Below are positions 1 to 8,305 of a stretch of DNA of 32,848 nt, piece by piece. Both the position numbers and the translations under genes were made by a program. Location of the stretch: contig JBGYPP010000019.1 of the NCBI GenBank assembly GCA_041838515.1, forward strand, positions 1 through 32,848, read 5' to 3'. How positions within the stretch are numbered: position 1 is the stretch's first letter; each line of letters begins with the position of its first letter. The notes under the pieces were generated by a model. It was not told where the DNA came from and searched no databases. It saw nothing but the letters and a program-made list of their open reading frames with translations. This DNA comes from JBGYPP01 sp041838515 (GTDB lineage: Bacteria; Bacillota; Clostridia; Lachnospirales; Lachnospiraceae).

Positions 1-74
1 TCCGGAGTTTCTGGCCACTTCCCTTCCCTGTATAGTTCGACGCATTTCCGCTTGTACTTGTAACTATAACGCAT
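1..74 (-). CDS. IS3-family transposase OrfA, N-terminal fragment (runs off the window)
   Basis: Read on the minus strand from the ATG at 72-74, the sequence begins MRYSYKYKRKCVELYREG followed by KWPETP. This matches the start of the helix-turn-helix OrfA protein of IS3-family elements common in Clostridia. OrfA binds the IS ends and is usually joined to the OrfB integrase by a programmed frameshift; OrfB would lie beyond position 1. An AAGGAGGG ribosome binding site at 84-91 fits the start. That site is itself part of a hairpin (see 75-115). Only 24 codons are visible, so family assignment rests on a short match. Confidence 0.6.
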   Translation of the reverse strand, partial: MRYSYKYKRKCVELYREGKWPETP

Positions 75-115
75 AAAAAAATACCCTCCTTACTGGTTGT
101 CCAGTAAAGAGGGTA
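75..115 (-). promoter_or_regulatory. Hairpin plus U-run that buries the transposase ribosome binding site
   Basis: Arms at 82-96 and 101-115 form a 15-bp stem with one wobble pair and a 4-nt loop. On the minus strand the 3' arm contains the AAGGAGGG Shine-Dalgarno sequence and is followed by seven T's and then the ATG. The element therefore has the form of an intrinsic terminator that also occludes translation. This would block expression from transcripts entering the IS from outside, a known strategy in other IS elements; its role here is inference. Confidence 0.6.
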
Positions 116-333
116 CATATCATAGTGCGACAGCCCCTTTATTTGTGGTCTTGTTACAGAGCTTTGGATAGCGGGCGCAGAATTTTGAGGGGGTGATGTT
201 ATGGAGCGGGTCTGTATACCCTAAATCCGCAAACGCTGCAGAAATTGGGGTTATCTCGTTGTATCTTACCGCAATTCTTACAATACATCATCCTTCTGTA
301 TACCAGCTGGAAAGGTATGCGCTCCTTTCTGGC

Positions 334-369
334 AAAAAACGCTTGTTTCAGCCCGGTAGGCAGGGGCTG
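334..369 (-). terminator. Possible weak terminator of the diguanylate cyclase gene
   Basis: On the minus strand CAGCCC (364-369) can pair with GGGCTG (349-354), and a run of six T's follows after about nine bases. The stem is short and the U-run is displaced, so this is only a weak candidate. Confidence 0.3.
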
Positions 370-384
370 GAGACCAATGCCGGA

Positions 385-1797
385 CTAGCCCTTCTCCACC
401 ACCAAAAAATTGTTGCGGCCATGCTCCTTGACTTGGTACAGGGCCTTATCGGCCTCCTCCAACAGCTCCATCACCGTGTGGCCCAGGCTTGTATTGCCCA
501 GGCAGGCGCCCTGGGAGAGGGTCAGGCGGTCGGACACCCTTGAGTAGGAGTGGACGATCTGGCTGCTGAGCAGCCTATTGCGCAGGCGACGGAGAAAGGT
601 TTCTATCTCCTCTCTGGAATACCCCATATAGATCAGCACGAACTCATCCCCGCCGTAGCGGCAGGCGAAAATATGATCATATTCCACCAGTACGCTCTGT
701 ATGGCCTTGGCCACGGCCTTGATGCAGGCATCCCCGGCCTGGTGGCCGTAATTGTCATTAAACTCCTTGAAATAATCTATGTCCAGTATCTCTACCGCCA
801 GATTGGGCGAGTGATCGGGCATATACTTTATGATATTCTGGGAGTAATTCTCATAGGCAAAGCGGTTGGGCAGGCCGGTCAGCGCGTCGGTTTCCGATTT
901 TTTGCGCAGATGGGCATTTTCCCGCATGGTTTCCACCAGCTCATTGATGCTCTTGGCTATGATCGCCATCTCGTCCTGGGAGGCCAGAGTCAGGGGTTCC
1001 ATCTGCAAATCCCCGGTTTGGAGTTTCTTGAGATAGGCGGTGATGTTGGGGATGGCGGACAGCCATTTGGATATCATCATGTATAAGAAGAAGCAGGCTG
1101 CGGAAACGGCGACAAATATCATAACGGACAGGCGGTAGGCATAGGCGGCGATCTCGGCCTTTAGCTCTGTGATATAGCGGCCCACGACTATGGCGCCCAC
1201 GATCTGCCCCTCCTGGTTGTGCAGCGTGTGGTACAGAGTATAAATCATATGGCCGGCCACATTGGCCTCTCCGGCGAAGCGGCCATGGGTATCCAGAGCA
1301 TCGGAAACATTTTTGGTGATGTAGGTGCCGACTATGGACTCCCCCTGGGGGCCCTTGGTGCTGCCGGCTATGCGCAGATAATGGCCCTCCTGATAGTCTA
1401 TGCCCTTGCGGCCCAGATTGGCATAACCCAGGTCGGCATTTTTGTCATACATAAAGACATAGGACAGGGTGCCTGTCTGGCTCTGATGGAAAAGAAAGGG
1501 AGCGAAATAGGCATTTTCTTCCGTGCCATCCCCCAGCAGGGTGGAGCCGTAGTATAAGGAGTCATCTTTGATATGCCAGTGCGCCTGCTTGTTGCGGGCG
1601 ATCAGGCTCTCTATATAATTAATATCACCCACCAGTCTGTCGGCTATGAGATTTTCCACCAATTCCGTGACCGTGCTGTAGACCAGCGTATTGGTGGCCA
1701 CTATGCAGAGTATGCCAAAGAACACGCATATCAGCAGCACCTTGGCCTTGATGGTGCGGAATATGGATAACCACGCAAAGAATGTCTTGGATTTCAT
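385..1797 (-). CDS. Membrane-bound diguanylate cyclase (Cache-like sensor, HAMP, GGDEF)
   Basis: A 470-residue protein predicted to make cyclic di-GMP from two GTP at the membrane. A transmembrane helix lies at about 20-40, followed by an extracytoplasmic Cache-like sensor region (about 45-215), a second helix at about 223-244 and a HAMP segment to about 298. A full GGDEF domain spans 299-468, with DALTGLPNR at 304-312, the metal-binding DIDYF at 339-343 and an intact GGDEF at 382-386. The inhibitory RxxD site expected just before the motif is absent, so product inhibition is probably weak. The gene is single, with GGGGAAGG about 8 bases before the ATG. The ligand is unknown. No EAL phosphodiesterase is in the window. 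Confidence 0.92.
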   Translation of the reverse strand: MKSKTFFAWLSIFRTIKAKVLLICVFFGILCIVATNTLVYSTVTELVENLIADRLVGDINYIESLIARNKQAHWHIKDDSLYYGSTLLGDGTEENAYFAPFLFHQSQTGTLSYVFMYDKNADLGYANLGRKGIDYQEGHYLRIAGSTKGPQGESIVGTYITKNVSDALDTHGRFAGEANVAGHMIYTLYHTLHNQEGQIVGAIVVGRYITELKAEIAAYAYRLSVMIFVAVSAACFFLYMMISKWLSAIPNITAYLKKLQTGDLQMEPLTLASQDEMAIIAKSINELVETMRENAHLRKKSETDALTGLPNRFAYENYSQNIIKYMPDHSPNLAVEILDIDYFKEFNDNYGHQAGDACIKAVAKAIQSVLVEYDHIFACRYGGDEFVLIYMGYSREEIETFLRRLRNRLLSSQIVHSYSRVSDRLTLSQGACLGNTSLGHTVMELLEEADKALYQVKEHGRNNFLVVEKG

Positions 1798-2120
1798 TGC
1801 TGTGCCTTCCCCTATAGAATAAAATATGAAATTCCTATAAATCTCGTGTGGATTGTTTTAGAAAAGCTTTAGAAATAGCATAGCGCTTTTTTGCAATTTG
1901 CGCTACAAAAATGAAAAAAAACAGGAAAAAACAGGGGAAAAGGAGGAAGCCGGATAAAGCGAACTTTACCCGGCTGGTATTATGAAAAAGATTAGAGAAA
2001 AAAGCTGTTACAACTCTTGGCTTTGGTATGACCCTCTGTTCTTTTACTATACTGCGGAGAAGTGTACAAATCGTGATAGACAGGTGAATAAAAAATAGAT
2101 AATTTGTAAACAGTATATGA
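1798..2120. other. Gene-free region upstream of the diguanylate cyclase, with one hairpin
   Basis: No coding sequence is visible. A 12-bp stem with one wobble pair and a 4-nt loop lies at 1948-1975 (loop TTCG on the minus strand). On the minus strand it is followed by a pyrimidine-rich tract, which could make it a second, weaker terminator for transcripts coming from the cyclophilin gene. The rest is AT-rich and should hold the promoter of the minus-strand cyclase, but no clear hexamer pair was found. No c-di-GMP riboswitch core was recognised. Confidence 0.4.
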
Positions 2121-2162
2121 ACAAAAAGCCCCTCCGGCCCGGTTAGGGATGCCGGAGAGGCT
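2121..2162 (-). terminator. Intrinsic terminator of the cyclophilin gene
   Basis: Arms at 2127-2138 and 2151-2162 form a 12-bp stem with one mismatch (wobble on one strand). On the minus strand it is followed by TTTTTG. It lies 44 bases past the stop codon of the cyclophilin gene. Confidence 0.75.
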
Positions 2163-2205
2163 GGCGGTCTGCTTTAAGCCTATGCGCCGGAAAACGCTTT
2201 GGCAT

Positions 2206-2727
2206 TTAGTATTTCTCCGGCTCCGGGTAGTCTACGCCAAAGGTGTTCACGGTGATGCTGGTGATGACCTGGTCTGTCTTGGGCCTGTCCCGGAAATCCG
2301 TGGGGCTTTGGGCTATGGCATCCACCACCTCCATGCCCTCCAATACCTTGCCAAAGGCGGCGTACTGGCCGTCCAAATGGGGGGAGTCTTGGTGCATAAT
2401 AAAGAATTGGGATCCGGCGGAGTCCGGATGCTGTGCCCTGGCCATGGAGAGTACACCCCGGCTGTGCTTTAAGGGGTTTTCATGGCCGTTAATGGCAAAT
2501 TCACCCTTGATATGGTATCCCGGGCCGCCGGTGCCCACGCCCTGGGGGCAGCCGCCCTGTATCATAAATCCGGGGATGACCCTGTGGAAGATCAGGCCGT
2601 CATAAAATTTTTTTTGTATCAGATGTACAAAATTGGCCACAGACTGCGGGGCTATGTCGGGATACAGCTCGGCGCGGATCTGACCCAGGCCGTCTATGGT
2701 AAAGCTTACGATGGGATTTTGGCTCAT
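2206..2727 (-). CDS. Cyclophilin-type peptidyl-prolyl cis-trans isomerase
   Basis: A 173-residue single-domain cyclophilin that speeds cis-trans isomerisation of peptide bonds before proline. The family signature FHRVIPGFMIQGG is at 47-59 with the catalytic arginine at R49. SAGSQFFIM (103-111) and HLDGQYAAFG (117-126) complete the active site and binding groove. There is no signal peptide, so it should act in the cytoplasm as a folding helper. AAAGGAA precedes the ATG, an extended -10 promoter lies about 40 bases upstream and a terminator follows, so it is transcribed alone. Confidence 0.93.
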   Translation of the reverse strand: MSQNPIVSFTIDGLGQIRAELYPDIAPQSVANFVHLIQKKFYDGLIFHRVIPGFMIQGGCPQGVGTGGPGYHIKGEFAINGHENPLKHSRGVLSMARAQHPDSAGSQFFIMHQDSPHLDGQYAAFGKVLEGMEVVDAIAQSPTDFRDRPKTDQVITSITVNTFGVDYPEPEKY

Positions 2728-2766
2728 GGCTTTATTCCTTTCTGTGTTTTGCTATGCGACTCTGGT

Positions 2767-2800
2767 ATTATAGCACAATTTTTTATCCGGAAAAATTCCT
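2767..2800 (-). promoter_or_regulatory. Extended -10 promoter of the cyclophilin gene
   Basis: On the minus strand TGCTATAAT carries a perfect -10 (2767-2772) with the TG extension. The -35 region is poor (TTTTTC at the expected distance), as is usual for extended -10 promoters. Confidence 0.6.
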
Positions 2801-2929
2801 AATTGCAGGGGATAGGCTCTAGGAGAGGCGCATTGGCGGAGGATATAAGCTTTGCCCGGATATTCTCCGTCCTGTGGCCTGTAGCCTGTGTCCGCCCGCA
2901 GGCGCTGGGGAAAAAGGCCGTGGGGGCGT

Positions 2930-2957
2930 TTGGCAGTTTTTGAAATAATGGTATAAT
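2930..2957 (+). promoter_or_regulatory. Sigma-A-type promoter upstream of the methyltransferase remnant and dnaE
   Basis: TTGGCA (2930-2935), a 16-base spacer and a perfect TATAAT (2952-2957). It is the only clear promoter before dnaE, 677 bases upstream of the dnaE start, so dnaE transcripts may pass through the dead methyltransferase gene. Confidence 0.65.
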
Positions 2958-2970
2958 AGGAACAAATAGG

Positions 2971-3520
2971 GTGAGCAAGGCCCTATGTGAATTTGGATTT
3001 ATATTAGAAATGAATATCGATGTGGGATCTAGAGAAAAAATGCGGGGAGTGGAAGTGGAAAGCCAAGGATACTGTTTTTGTGAAGATGTACACCATTGGC
3101 CTATGGAAAAGCTTCCTCCGGTGGATGTGCTGGCATTTGGATGTCCCTGTAATGATTTCTCTGTGGTGGGAGAAAAACCTGCTGTTCAAGGAAATTTTGG
3201 ACCATTATATACTTAAGAAATTCCTATCTTGCATTCATTTGCCCCTAAATGGTTTTTGGCTGAGAATGTGGCAGGTCTACAATCGGCCAATGCCGGTCAG
3301 GATCTTCGCAGAATACTGGAAGATATGGGGGGCGGGATATAGAATATATCCTCGCTTATATCGATTTGAGGCCTATGGTATCCCGCAGGCTGGATATCGT
3401 CAGATCATGATTGGCATAAGGGAGGATTTGCCCTTGGTGTTTCGAATTTCCTCTCCAGAGCAGTTTGAGAGGAAAAGTTGCCGGGAAGCTATAGAAATCC
3501 AGCCTATTCCGTCCGATTCG
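2971..3520 (+). pseudogene. Decayed DNA (cytosine-5) methyltransferase
   Basis: Conserved C5-methyltransferase blocks appear in order but in two frames. The catalytic motif IV (VDVLAFGCPCNDFS, about 3121-3162) and GNFGPLY are in frame with 2971. A TAA at 3214-3216 stands where the family has a tyrosine, and the same frame continues with FAPKWFLAENVAGL (motif VI, ENV). At a run of six G's (3327-3332) the frame moves by one and resumes as GYRIYPRLYRFEAYGIPQ and the motif VIII region. The SAM-binding N-terminus and the C-terminal target recognition part are missing. It is a dead gene, probably the remnant of a mobile or restriction-linked methyltransferase. No restriction enzyme is next to it. 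Homology fades after about 3520. Confidence 0.85.
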
Positions 3521-3633
3521 CCGGGAGGGGCTGTGTGGCCGGATATGGGGTGTCCGGGTGAGGGCAGCAAGAAAAAAACGGAAGGTATCAGCGAAAGCTA
3601 TTTGCCGGCATTGGTTATTCGGAGGAGGCAGAG

Positions 3634-6600
3634 ATGGCATACGCCCATTTGCATGTGCATACGGAGTACTCCCTGTTGGACGGCTCTAATAAGATCAAGG
3701 AGTATGTGGCCAGGGTTAAGGAGTTGGGCATGGACAGCGCAGCCATTACGGATCACGGAGTGATGTACGGCGCGGTGGAATTTTATCAGGCGGCCAAGGC
3801 GGCGGGCATCAAGCCCATACTGGGTTGCGAGGTCTATGTGGCCCCCGGATCCAGGCTGGACAGGGAAGCGGTATCCGGGGAGGAGAGGTACCACCATTTG
3901 GTGCTGCTGGCGGAGAGCCAGGAGGGTTATGCCAATCTGATGCGGCTGGTCAGCCGGGGCTTTACCGAGGGATTTTACTATAGGCCCCGGGTGGATATGG
4001 AGTTGCTGCGCCGCTTCCATAGGGGGTTGATCGCCCTCTCCGCCTGCCTGGCCGGGGAGGTGCAAAAATATCTGCTCAGGGGGGAATATGCCCAGGCCAA
4101 GGAGGCGGCGCTGAGGCTGGAGGATTGCTTTGGCAAGGGGAATTTCTTCCTGGAGTTGCAGGACCACGGTCTGCGGGAGCAGCAGGAGGTAAATCTCTCA
4201 CTGTTAGAATTGTCAAAAGAATGTCAAATTCCCCTGGTGGCCACCAATGATGTGCATTATACCTTGGAGGAGGATGGGGATGCCCATGATATACTCCTGT
4301 GCTTGCAAACCCAGAGGAAGCAAAAGGATGCGGATAGGCTGCGCTATCCCGGAGGGCAGTTTTTTGTCAAGAGCGAGGAACAGATGCGGCAGCTGTTTCC
4401 CTATGCGCCGGAGGCCCTGGACAATACCCAAAAAATTGCCGACCGCTGTCAGGTGGAGCTGGATTTTGACCAGATACACCTGCCTATTTTTCCCGTGCCT
4501 GCGCCCTATAGTGGGGAAGCATATCTGGAGAAGCTCTGCCGGGAGGGACTGGAGCGGCGCTATGGCCGGGTGGGGCCGGAGTTGGAGGAGAGGCTGGCCT
4601 ATGAGCTGGGGGTAATAGGCCAGATGGGGTATGTGGATTATTTCCTGATCGTCTGGGATTTCATCCACTATGCCAAGACCCAGGGCATACCTGTGGGGCC
4701 GGGGAGGGGATCGGCGGCCGGCAGTTTGGTCAGCTACTGTCTGGGCATTACGGATATAGACCCCATACGCTACCAGCTGCTCTTTGAGCGATTTCTCAAC
4801 CCGGAGCGGGTGAGTATGCCGGATATAGATATAGATTTTTGCTTTGTCCGCCGACAGGAGGTCATAGATTATGTCAGTGCCAAATATGGCGCGGACCGGG
4901 TGGTGCAGATCATTACTTTTGGAACTTTGGCGGCAAGAGGCGTGCTGCGGGATGTGGGCCGGGTTATGGATCTGCCCTATGCCTTTTGTGATACCATAGC
5001 CAAGATGATACCTATGGAATTGGGCATTACGCTGGATAGGGCTCTGCAGATCAACGGCCAGCTGGCCCAGCGCTATGCCCAGGAGGAGCAGGTACGGCTG
5101 CTGATAGACATGGGCAGGCGGCTGGAGGGTCTGCCCCGGCACAGTTCCATACATGCGGCGGGCGTGCTGATCTGCCCCCGGGCGGCGGAGGAGTTCGTAC
5201 CCTTATCCAAGGGGGCGGATGGGGCCATCACCACCCAGTTCACCATGGGTACGCTGGAGCAGTTGGGGCTGTTAAAAATGGATTTTTTGGGTCTGAGGAC
5301 TCTGACGGTGCTGCAGGATGCACTGGATATGGCCAACAAGCACAGACCCTCCCCCCTGCGGCTGGAGGACATGGATATGGAGGATGCCGCCGTATTCCAG
5401 TACATAGGCCAGGGGCGCACGGAGGGGATGTTCCAGCTGGAGAGCGCAGGTATGACGGCCTTTATGCGGGATTTGCAGCCCAGAAATCTCGAGGATATCA
5501 TAGCCGGCATATCCCTGTATAGGCCCGGCCCCATGGATTTTATACCCAAATACCTGGCGGGCAAGCGCAGCCAGACACCCATACGCTACAGCGCGCCCCA
5601 ACTGGAGCCCATATTGTCCACCACCTATGGCTGCATGGTCTACCAGGAGCAGGTCATGCAGATTGTGCGGGATCTGGGGGGATATACGCTGGGACGCAGC
5701 GATCTGGTGCGCCGTGCCATGAGCAAGAAAAAGGCTGAGGTCATGGAGAGGGAGAGGGCCAATTTTGTTTATGGCAATGCCGAGGAGGGCGTGCCGGGCT
5801 GCATATCCCGAGGCATATCCGAGGCCGTGGCCCTGGAGATCTTTGAGGAGATGACAGATTTTGCCAAATATGCTTTTAATAAATCCCATGCGGCGGCATA
5901 TGCCGTGGTGGCGTACCAGACAGCGTATTTGAAATATTACCACCCGGTGGAATTTATGGCAGCCCTGCTCAGCTCCGTAATGGATCACACGGAAAAGGTG
6001 TCCTCCTATATACTGGCCTGCAAATCCATGGGTATGCGCATACTGCCCCCGGATATCAATCTGGGGGAGGCTGGCTTTACGCCCTTTCCCCAGGAGGGAT
6101 CCATACGCTATGCGCTGACAGCCATCAAGGGCGTGGGCCGCAATATTATACTGGCCATACTGGAGGAGAGGCGGCAGAGGGGGCCTTTTGCCGATTTGGA
6201 GGACTTTGCTTCTAGGGTGCAGGATCTGGGGGTGAACAAGAGGGCTGTGGAGAGCTTTATACTGGCCGGCGCCATGGATGGCCTGGGCATGAGCCGCAAG
6301 GGGGCTTTGGAGGCTTATGCCGGCATAGCGGACAGGCTGGCCAAGGAAAAGCGGACGGGCGTAAGCGGGCAGATGAGCCTGTTTTCCCTTGGGGATATGG
6401 GCGGCGGGCATATCCGGCAGACATTTAGGGAGGTGCCGGAATTTGACGAGGACAGGAAGCTGGCGCTGGAAAAAGAGGTGCTGGGGCTCTATATCAGCGG
6501 ACATCCCCTGGAGGGAGATAGGGAGCTGTGGCAGCGGGTGGTCAGCTGCCAATGCGGGGAATTTGCTGCCGCAAAGGAGGCTGAGGAGGGCGCGCCCAGA

Positions 6601-7203
6601 CTGAGGGATGGACAAAAAGCCTTAATAGGCGGCTTGGTGGTGGACAAGAAGATCCATTACACCAGGCAAAATCAGCCCATGGCCTTTATCACCCTGGAGG
6701 ACTTTACCGGCACCATGGAGCTGATAGTCTTTGCGAGGGATTATGAGCGATATATGGAATTCTTGGTGCCGGATGCCAAGATCTTTGTCCTGGGGCGGGT
6801 GAGCGCGGAAGAGGACAAGGCGGCCAAATTGCTCTGTGAGCAGCTGATGCCCTTTGACCGGTGGACTCCGGGCTGGGGAACCGGGACGGGGAGCTGGCGG
6901 CAGGGAGCTGCCTCCATAGGGCCGGTGGCGCCTGCCGGGGAGAAGCTGTGGATGCAGTTTCCCTCCAAACGGGAGTATATGGAGGAAAAGCCCAGGCTGG
7001 AAGCGGAGCTGGGGCTTTGGGAGGCCCATGGCGGAGAGGCCGGAAAAGGCCTGCTGATGATATACATAAAAGAAGAGAGGCAGTATGCCTCCATATCTTT
7101 GGGGCATATACCGGATATGGCTCTGCAGCAGGCTCTGGAGGCGGCCTTTGGCGCAGGGCGGGCGGCCTTTGGCCGGATGGGGGGCAAGGGGCAAAAGCCT
7201 TGA
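3634..7203 (+). CDS. dnaE: DNA polymerase III alpha subunit (DnaE type)
   Basis: A 1189-residue replicative-type DNA polymerase. It begins with a PHP domain (HLHVHTEYSLLDG at 5-17, metal-binding HxH). The C-family palm follows, with GPGRGSAAGS near 350 and the catalytic aspartates in PDIDIDF (D397, D399, D401). Thumb and fingers, a helix-hairpin-helix region and an OB-fold (about 990-1060) come next, and a C-terminal tail runs to 1189. This is the DnaE layout, not PolC, which would carry an internal exonuclease; in Firmicutes DnaE works with PolC on primer extension. GGAGGAGG lies 6 bases before the ATG. The nearest clear promoter is before the methyltransferase remnant. Confidence 0.96.
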   Translation: MAYAHLHVHTEYSLLDGSNKIKEYVARVKELGMDSAAITDHGVMYGAVEFYQAAKAAGIKPILGCEVYVAPGSRLDREAVSGEERYHHLVLLAESQEGYANLMRLVSRGFTEGFYYRPRVDMELLRRFHRGLIALSACLAGEVQKYLLRGEYAQAKEAALRLEDCFGKGNFFLELQDHGLREQQEVNLSLLELSKECQIPLVATNDVHYTLEEDGDAHDILLCLQTQRKQKDADRLRYPGGQFFVKSEEQMRQLFPYAPEALDNTQKIADRCQVELDFDQIHLPIFPVPAPYSGEAYLEKLCREGLERRYGRVGPELEERLAYELGVIGQMGYVDYFLIVWDFIHYAKTQGIPVGPGRGSAAGSLVSYCLGITDIDPIRYQLLFERFLNPERVSMPDIDIDFCFVRRQEVIDYVSAKYGADRVVQIITFGTLAARGVLRDVGRVMDLPYAFCDTIAKMIPMELGITLDRALQINGQLAQRYAQEEQVRLLIDMGRRLEGLPRHSSIHAAGVLICPRAAEEFVPLSKGADGAITTQFTMGTLEQLGLLKMDFLGLRTLTVLQDALDMANKHRPSPLRLEDMDMEDAAVFQYIGQGRTEGMFQLESAGMTAFMRDLQPRNLEDIIAGISLYRPGPMDFIPKYLAGKRSQTPIRYSAPQLEPILSTTYGCMVYQEQVMQIVRDLGGYTLGRSDLVRRAMSKKKAEVMERERANFVYGNAEEGVPGCISRGISEAVALEIFEEMTDFAKYAFNKSHAAAYAVVAYQTAYLKYYHPVEFMAALLSSVMDHTEKVSSYILACKSMGMRILPPDINLGEAGFTPFPQEGSIRYALTAIKGVGRNIILAILEERRQRGPFADLEDFASRVQDLGVNKRAVESFILAGAMDGLGMSRKGALEAYAGIADRLAKEKRTGVSGQMSLFSLGDMGGGHIRQTFREVPEFDEDRKLALEKEVLGLYISGHPLEGDRELWQRVVSCQCGEFAAAKEAEEGAPRLRDGQKALIGGLVVDKKIHYTRQNQPMAFITLEDFTGTMELIVFARDYERYMEFLVPDAKIFVLGRVSAEEDKAAKLLCEQLMPFDRWTPGWGTGTGSWRQGAASIGPVAPAGEKLWMQFPSKREYMEEKPRLEAELGLWEAHGGEAGKGLLMIYIKEERQYASISLGHIPDMALQQALEAAFGAGRAAFGRMGGKGQKP

Positions 7204-7228
7204 AATATTCCCCCATTTGCAGTAAGAT
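7200..7228 (+). promoter_or_regulatory. Promoter of pfkA overlapping the dnaE stop
   Basis: TTGAAA (7200-7205), a 17-base spacer and TAAGAT (7223-7228). It overlaps the dnaE stop codon and lies about 45 bases before the pfkA start. Confidence 0.5.
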
Positions 7229-7273
7229 ATAGTCAGTAAATTGTGTATTTTTGGGGTGGGAAAAGAGGTAAAT

Positions 7274-8242
7274 ATGGCCAACCAAATCAAAACCATAGGC
7301 GTGCTGACCAGTGGGGGAGATGCCCCGGGCATGAATGCGGCCATCCGTGCGGTGGTGCGTACTGCCACTTCCCAGGGCTTGCAGGTAAAGGGGATCAAGA
7401 AAGGGTATCTGGGCCTGCTCAATGAGGAGATCGTGGATATGCCGCCCCGCAGCGTGTCGGATATTATCCAAAAGGGAGGAACCATACTGGGTACAGCCCG
7501 CTGCCTGGAGTTTAAGGACCCGGAGGTGCAAAAAGAGGGGGCGGCCATATGCCGGAAGCACGGCATAGACGGCATGGTGGTCATAGGCGGAGATGGTTCC
7601 TACAGGGGAGCCCAGGCTCTCTCCCGCAATGGCATCAATACCATAGGCATACCCGGAACCATAGACCTGGATATCAGCTGCACGGATTATACCATAGGCT
7701 TTGATACGGCTGTCAATACGGCCATGGAGGCCATAGACAAGGTCAAGGACACCTCCTCCTCCCATGAGAGGTGCAGCATTATCGAGGTTATGGGGCGCCA
7801 TGCCGGATATATAGCCCTGTGGTGCGGCGTGGCCAACGGCGCTGAGGACATACTGATACCGGAAAAATACAATTTCCAGGAGCAGCAGCTGATCAATAAT
7901 ATCATGGCCAACCGCAAGCGGGGCAAGACCCATCACATCATTATCAATGCGGAGGGCATAGGCCATTCCACATCCATGGCCAAGCGTATAGAGGCTGCCA
8001 CAGGCATGGAAACCCGGGCCACCATACTGGGATATATGCAAAGGGGCGGCAGCCCTACCTGTAAGGATAGGTATTATGCCTCCATCATGGGCGCCTATGC
8101 CGTGGATATATTGCTGCAGGGCAAGGGAAACCGGGTGGTGTGCTACAAGGATGGCCAGTTCACGGATTTTGATATAGAGGAAGCCTTAGCTATGCCCAAG
8201 AGCATAGACGAATACCAATTCCGGGTGGCATATATGCTGTAG
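7274..8242 (+). CDS. pfkA: ATP-dependent 6-phosphofructokinase
   Basis: A 322-residue protein that phosphorylates fructose 6-phosphate to fructose 1,6-bisphosphate, the committed step of glycolysis. The N-terminal ATP loop TSGGDAPGMNAAIR is at 12-25. GGDGS at 105-109 has the glycine that marks ATP rather than pyrophosphate use, and MGRHAG is at 173-178. The catalytic block reads PGTIDLD (127-133), with both aspartates kept but a leucine where E. coli PfkA has asparagine. The start at 7274 is chosen because AAAGAGG precedes it and the protein begins as in the family; an upstream TTG at 7241 has no ribosome binding site. A promoter and a terminator frame it as a single gene. Confidence 0.95.
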   Translation: MANQIKTIGVLTSGGDAPGMNAAIRAVVRTATSQGLQVKGIKKGYLGLLNEEIVDMPPRSVSDIIQKGGTILGTARCLEFKDPEVQKEGAAICRKHGIDGMVVIGGDGSYRGAQALSRNGINTIGIPGTIDLDISCTDYTIGFDTAVNTAMEAIDKVKDTSSSHERCSIIEVMGRHAGYIALWCGVANGAEDILIPEKYNFQEQQLINNIMANRKRGKTHHIIINAEGIGHSTSMAKRIEAATGMETRATILGYMQRGGSPTCKDRYYASIMGAYAVDILLQGKGNRVVCYKDGQFTDFDIEEALAMPKSIDEYQFRVAYML

Positions 8243-8255
8243 GCGCCCGGACCTG

Positions 8256-8287
8256 GGGCCGCACCCGGATGGGTGTGGCCCTTTTTT
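8256..8287 (+). terminator. Intrinsic terminator of pfkA
   Basis: Arms 8256-8266 and 8271-8281 form an 11-bp GC-rich stem with one wobble pair and a GGAT loop, followed by six T's. It lies 13 bases after the stop. Confidence 0.85.
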
Positions 8288-8305
8288 CGGGGGATGGGAG
8301 TGAAG

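Larger units (their letters stand above)
1..137 (-). mobile_element. Left-edge IS3-type insertion sequence, 5' end only
   Basis: The transposase start, its hairpin leader and a probable element end (GTGCGACAGCCCC at about 125-137) lie together at the left edge of the window. The rest of the element lies outside. The exact outer end is not proven because the other inverted repeat and the target duplication cannot be seen. From about 138 to 384 no gene is visible. Confidence 0.5.

Noticed and set aside
1798..2120. Cyclic di-GMP riboswitch before the diguanylate cyclase
   Set aside because: Only one simple hairpin is visible; the conserved core and tetraloop-receptor pattern were not found.
5272..8041. 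Long minus-strand open frames across dnaE and pfkA
   Set aside because: They are antisense shadows of highly conserved genes with low-complexity translations.
7274..8242. Pyrophosphate-dependent phosphofructokinase
   Set aside because: The GGDGS motif has the glycine typical of ATP-dependent enzymes; pyrophosphate types have GGDD.
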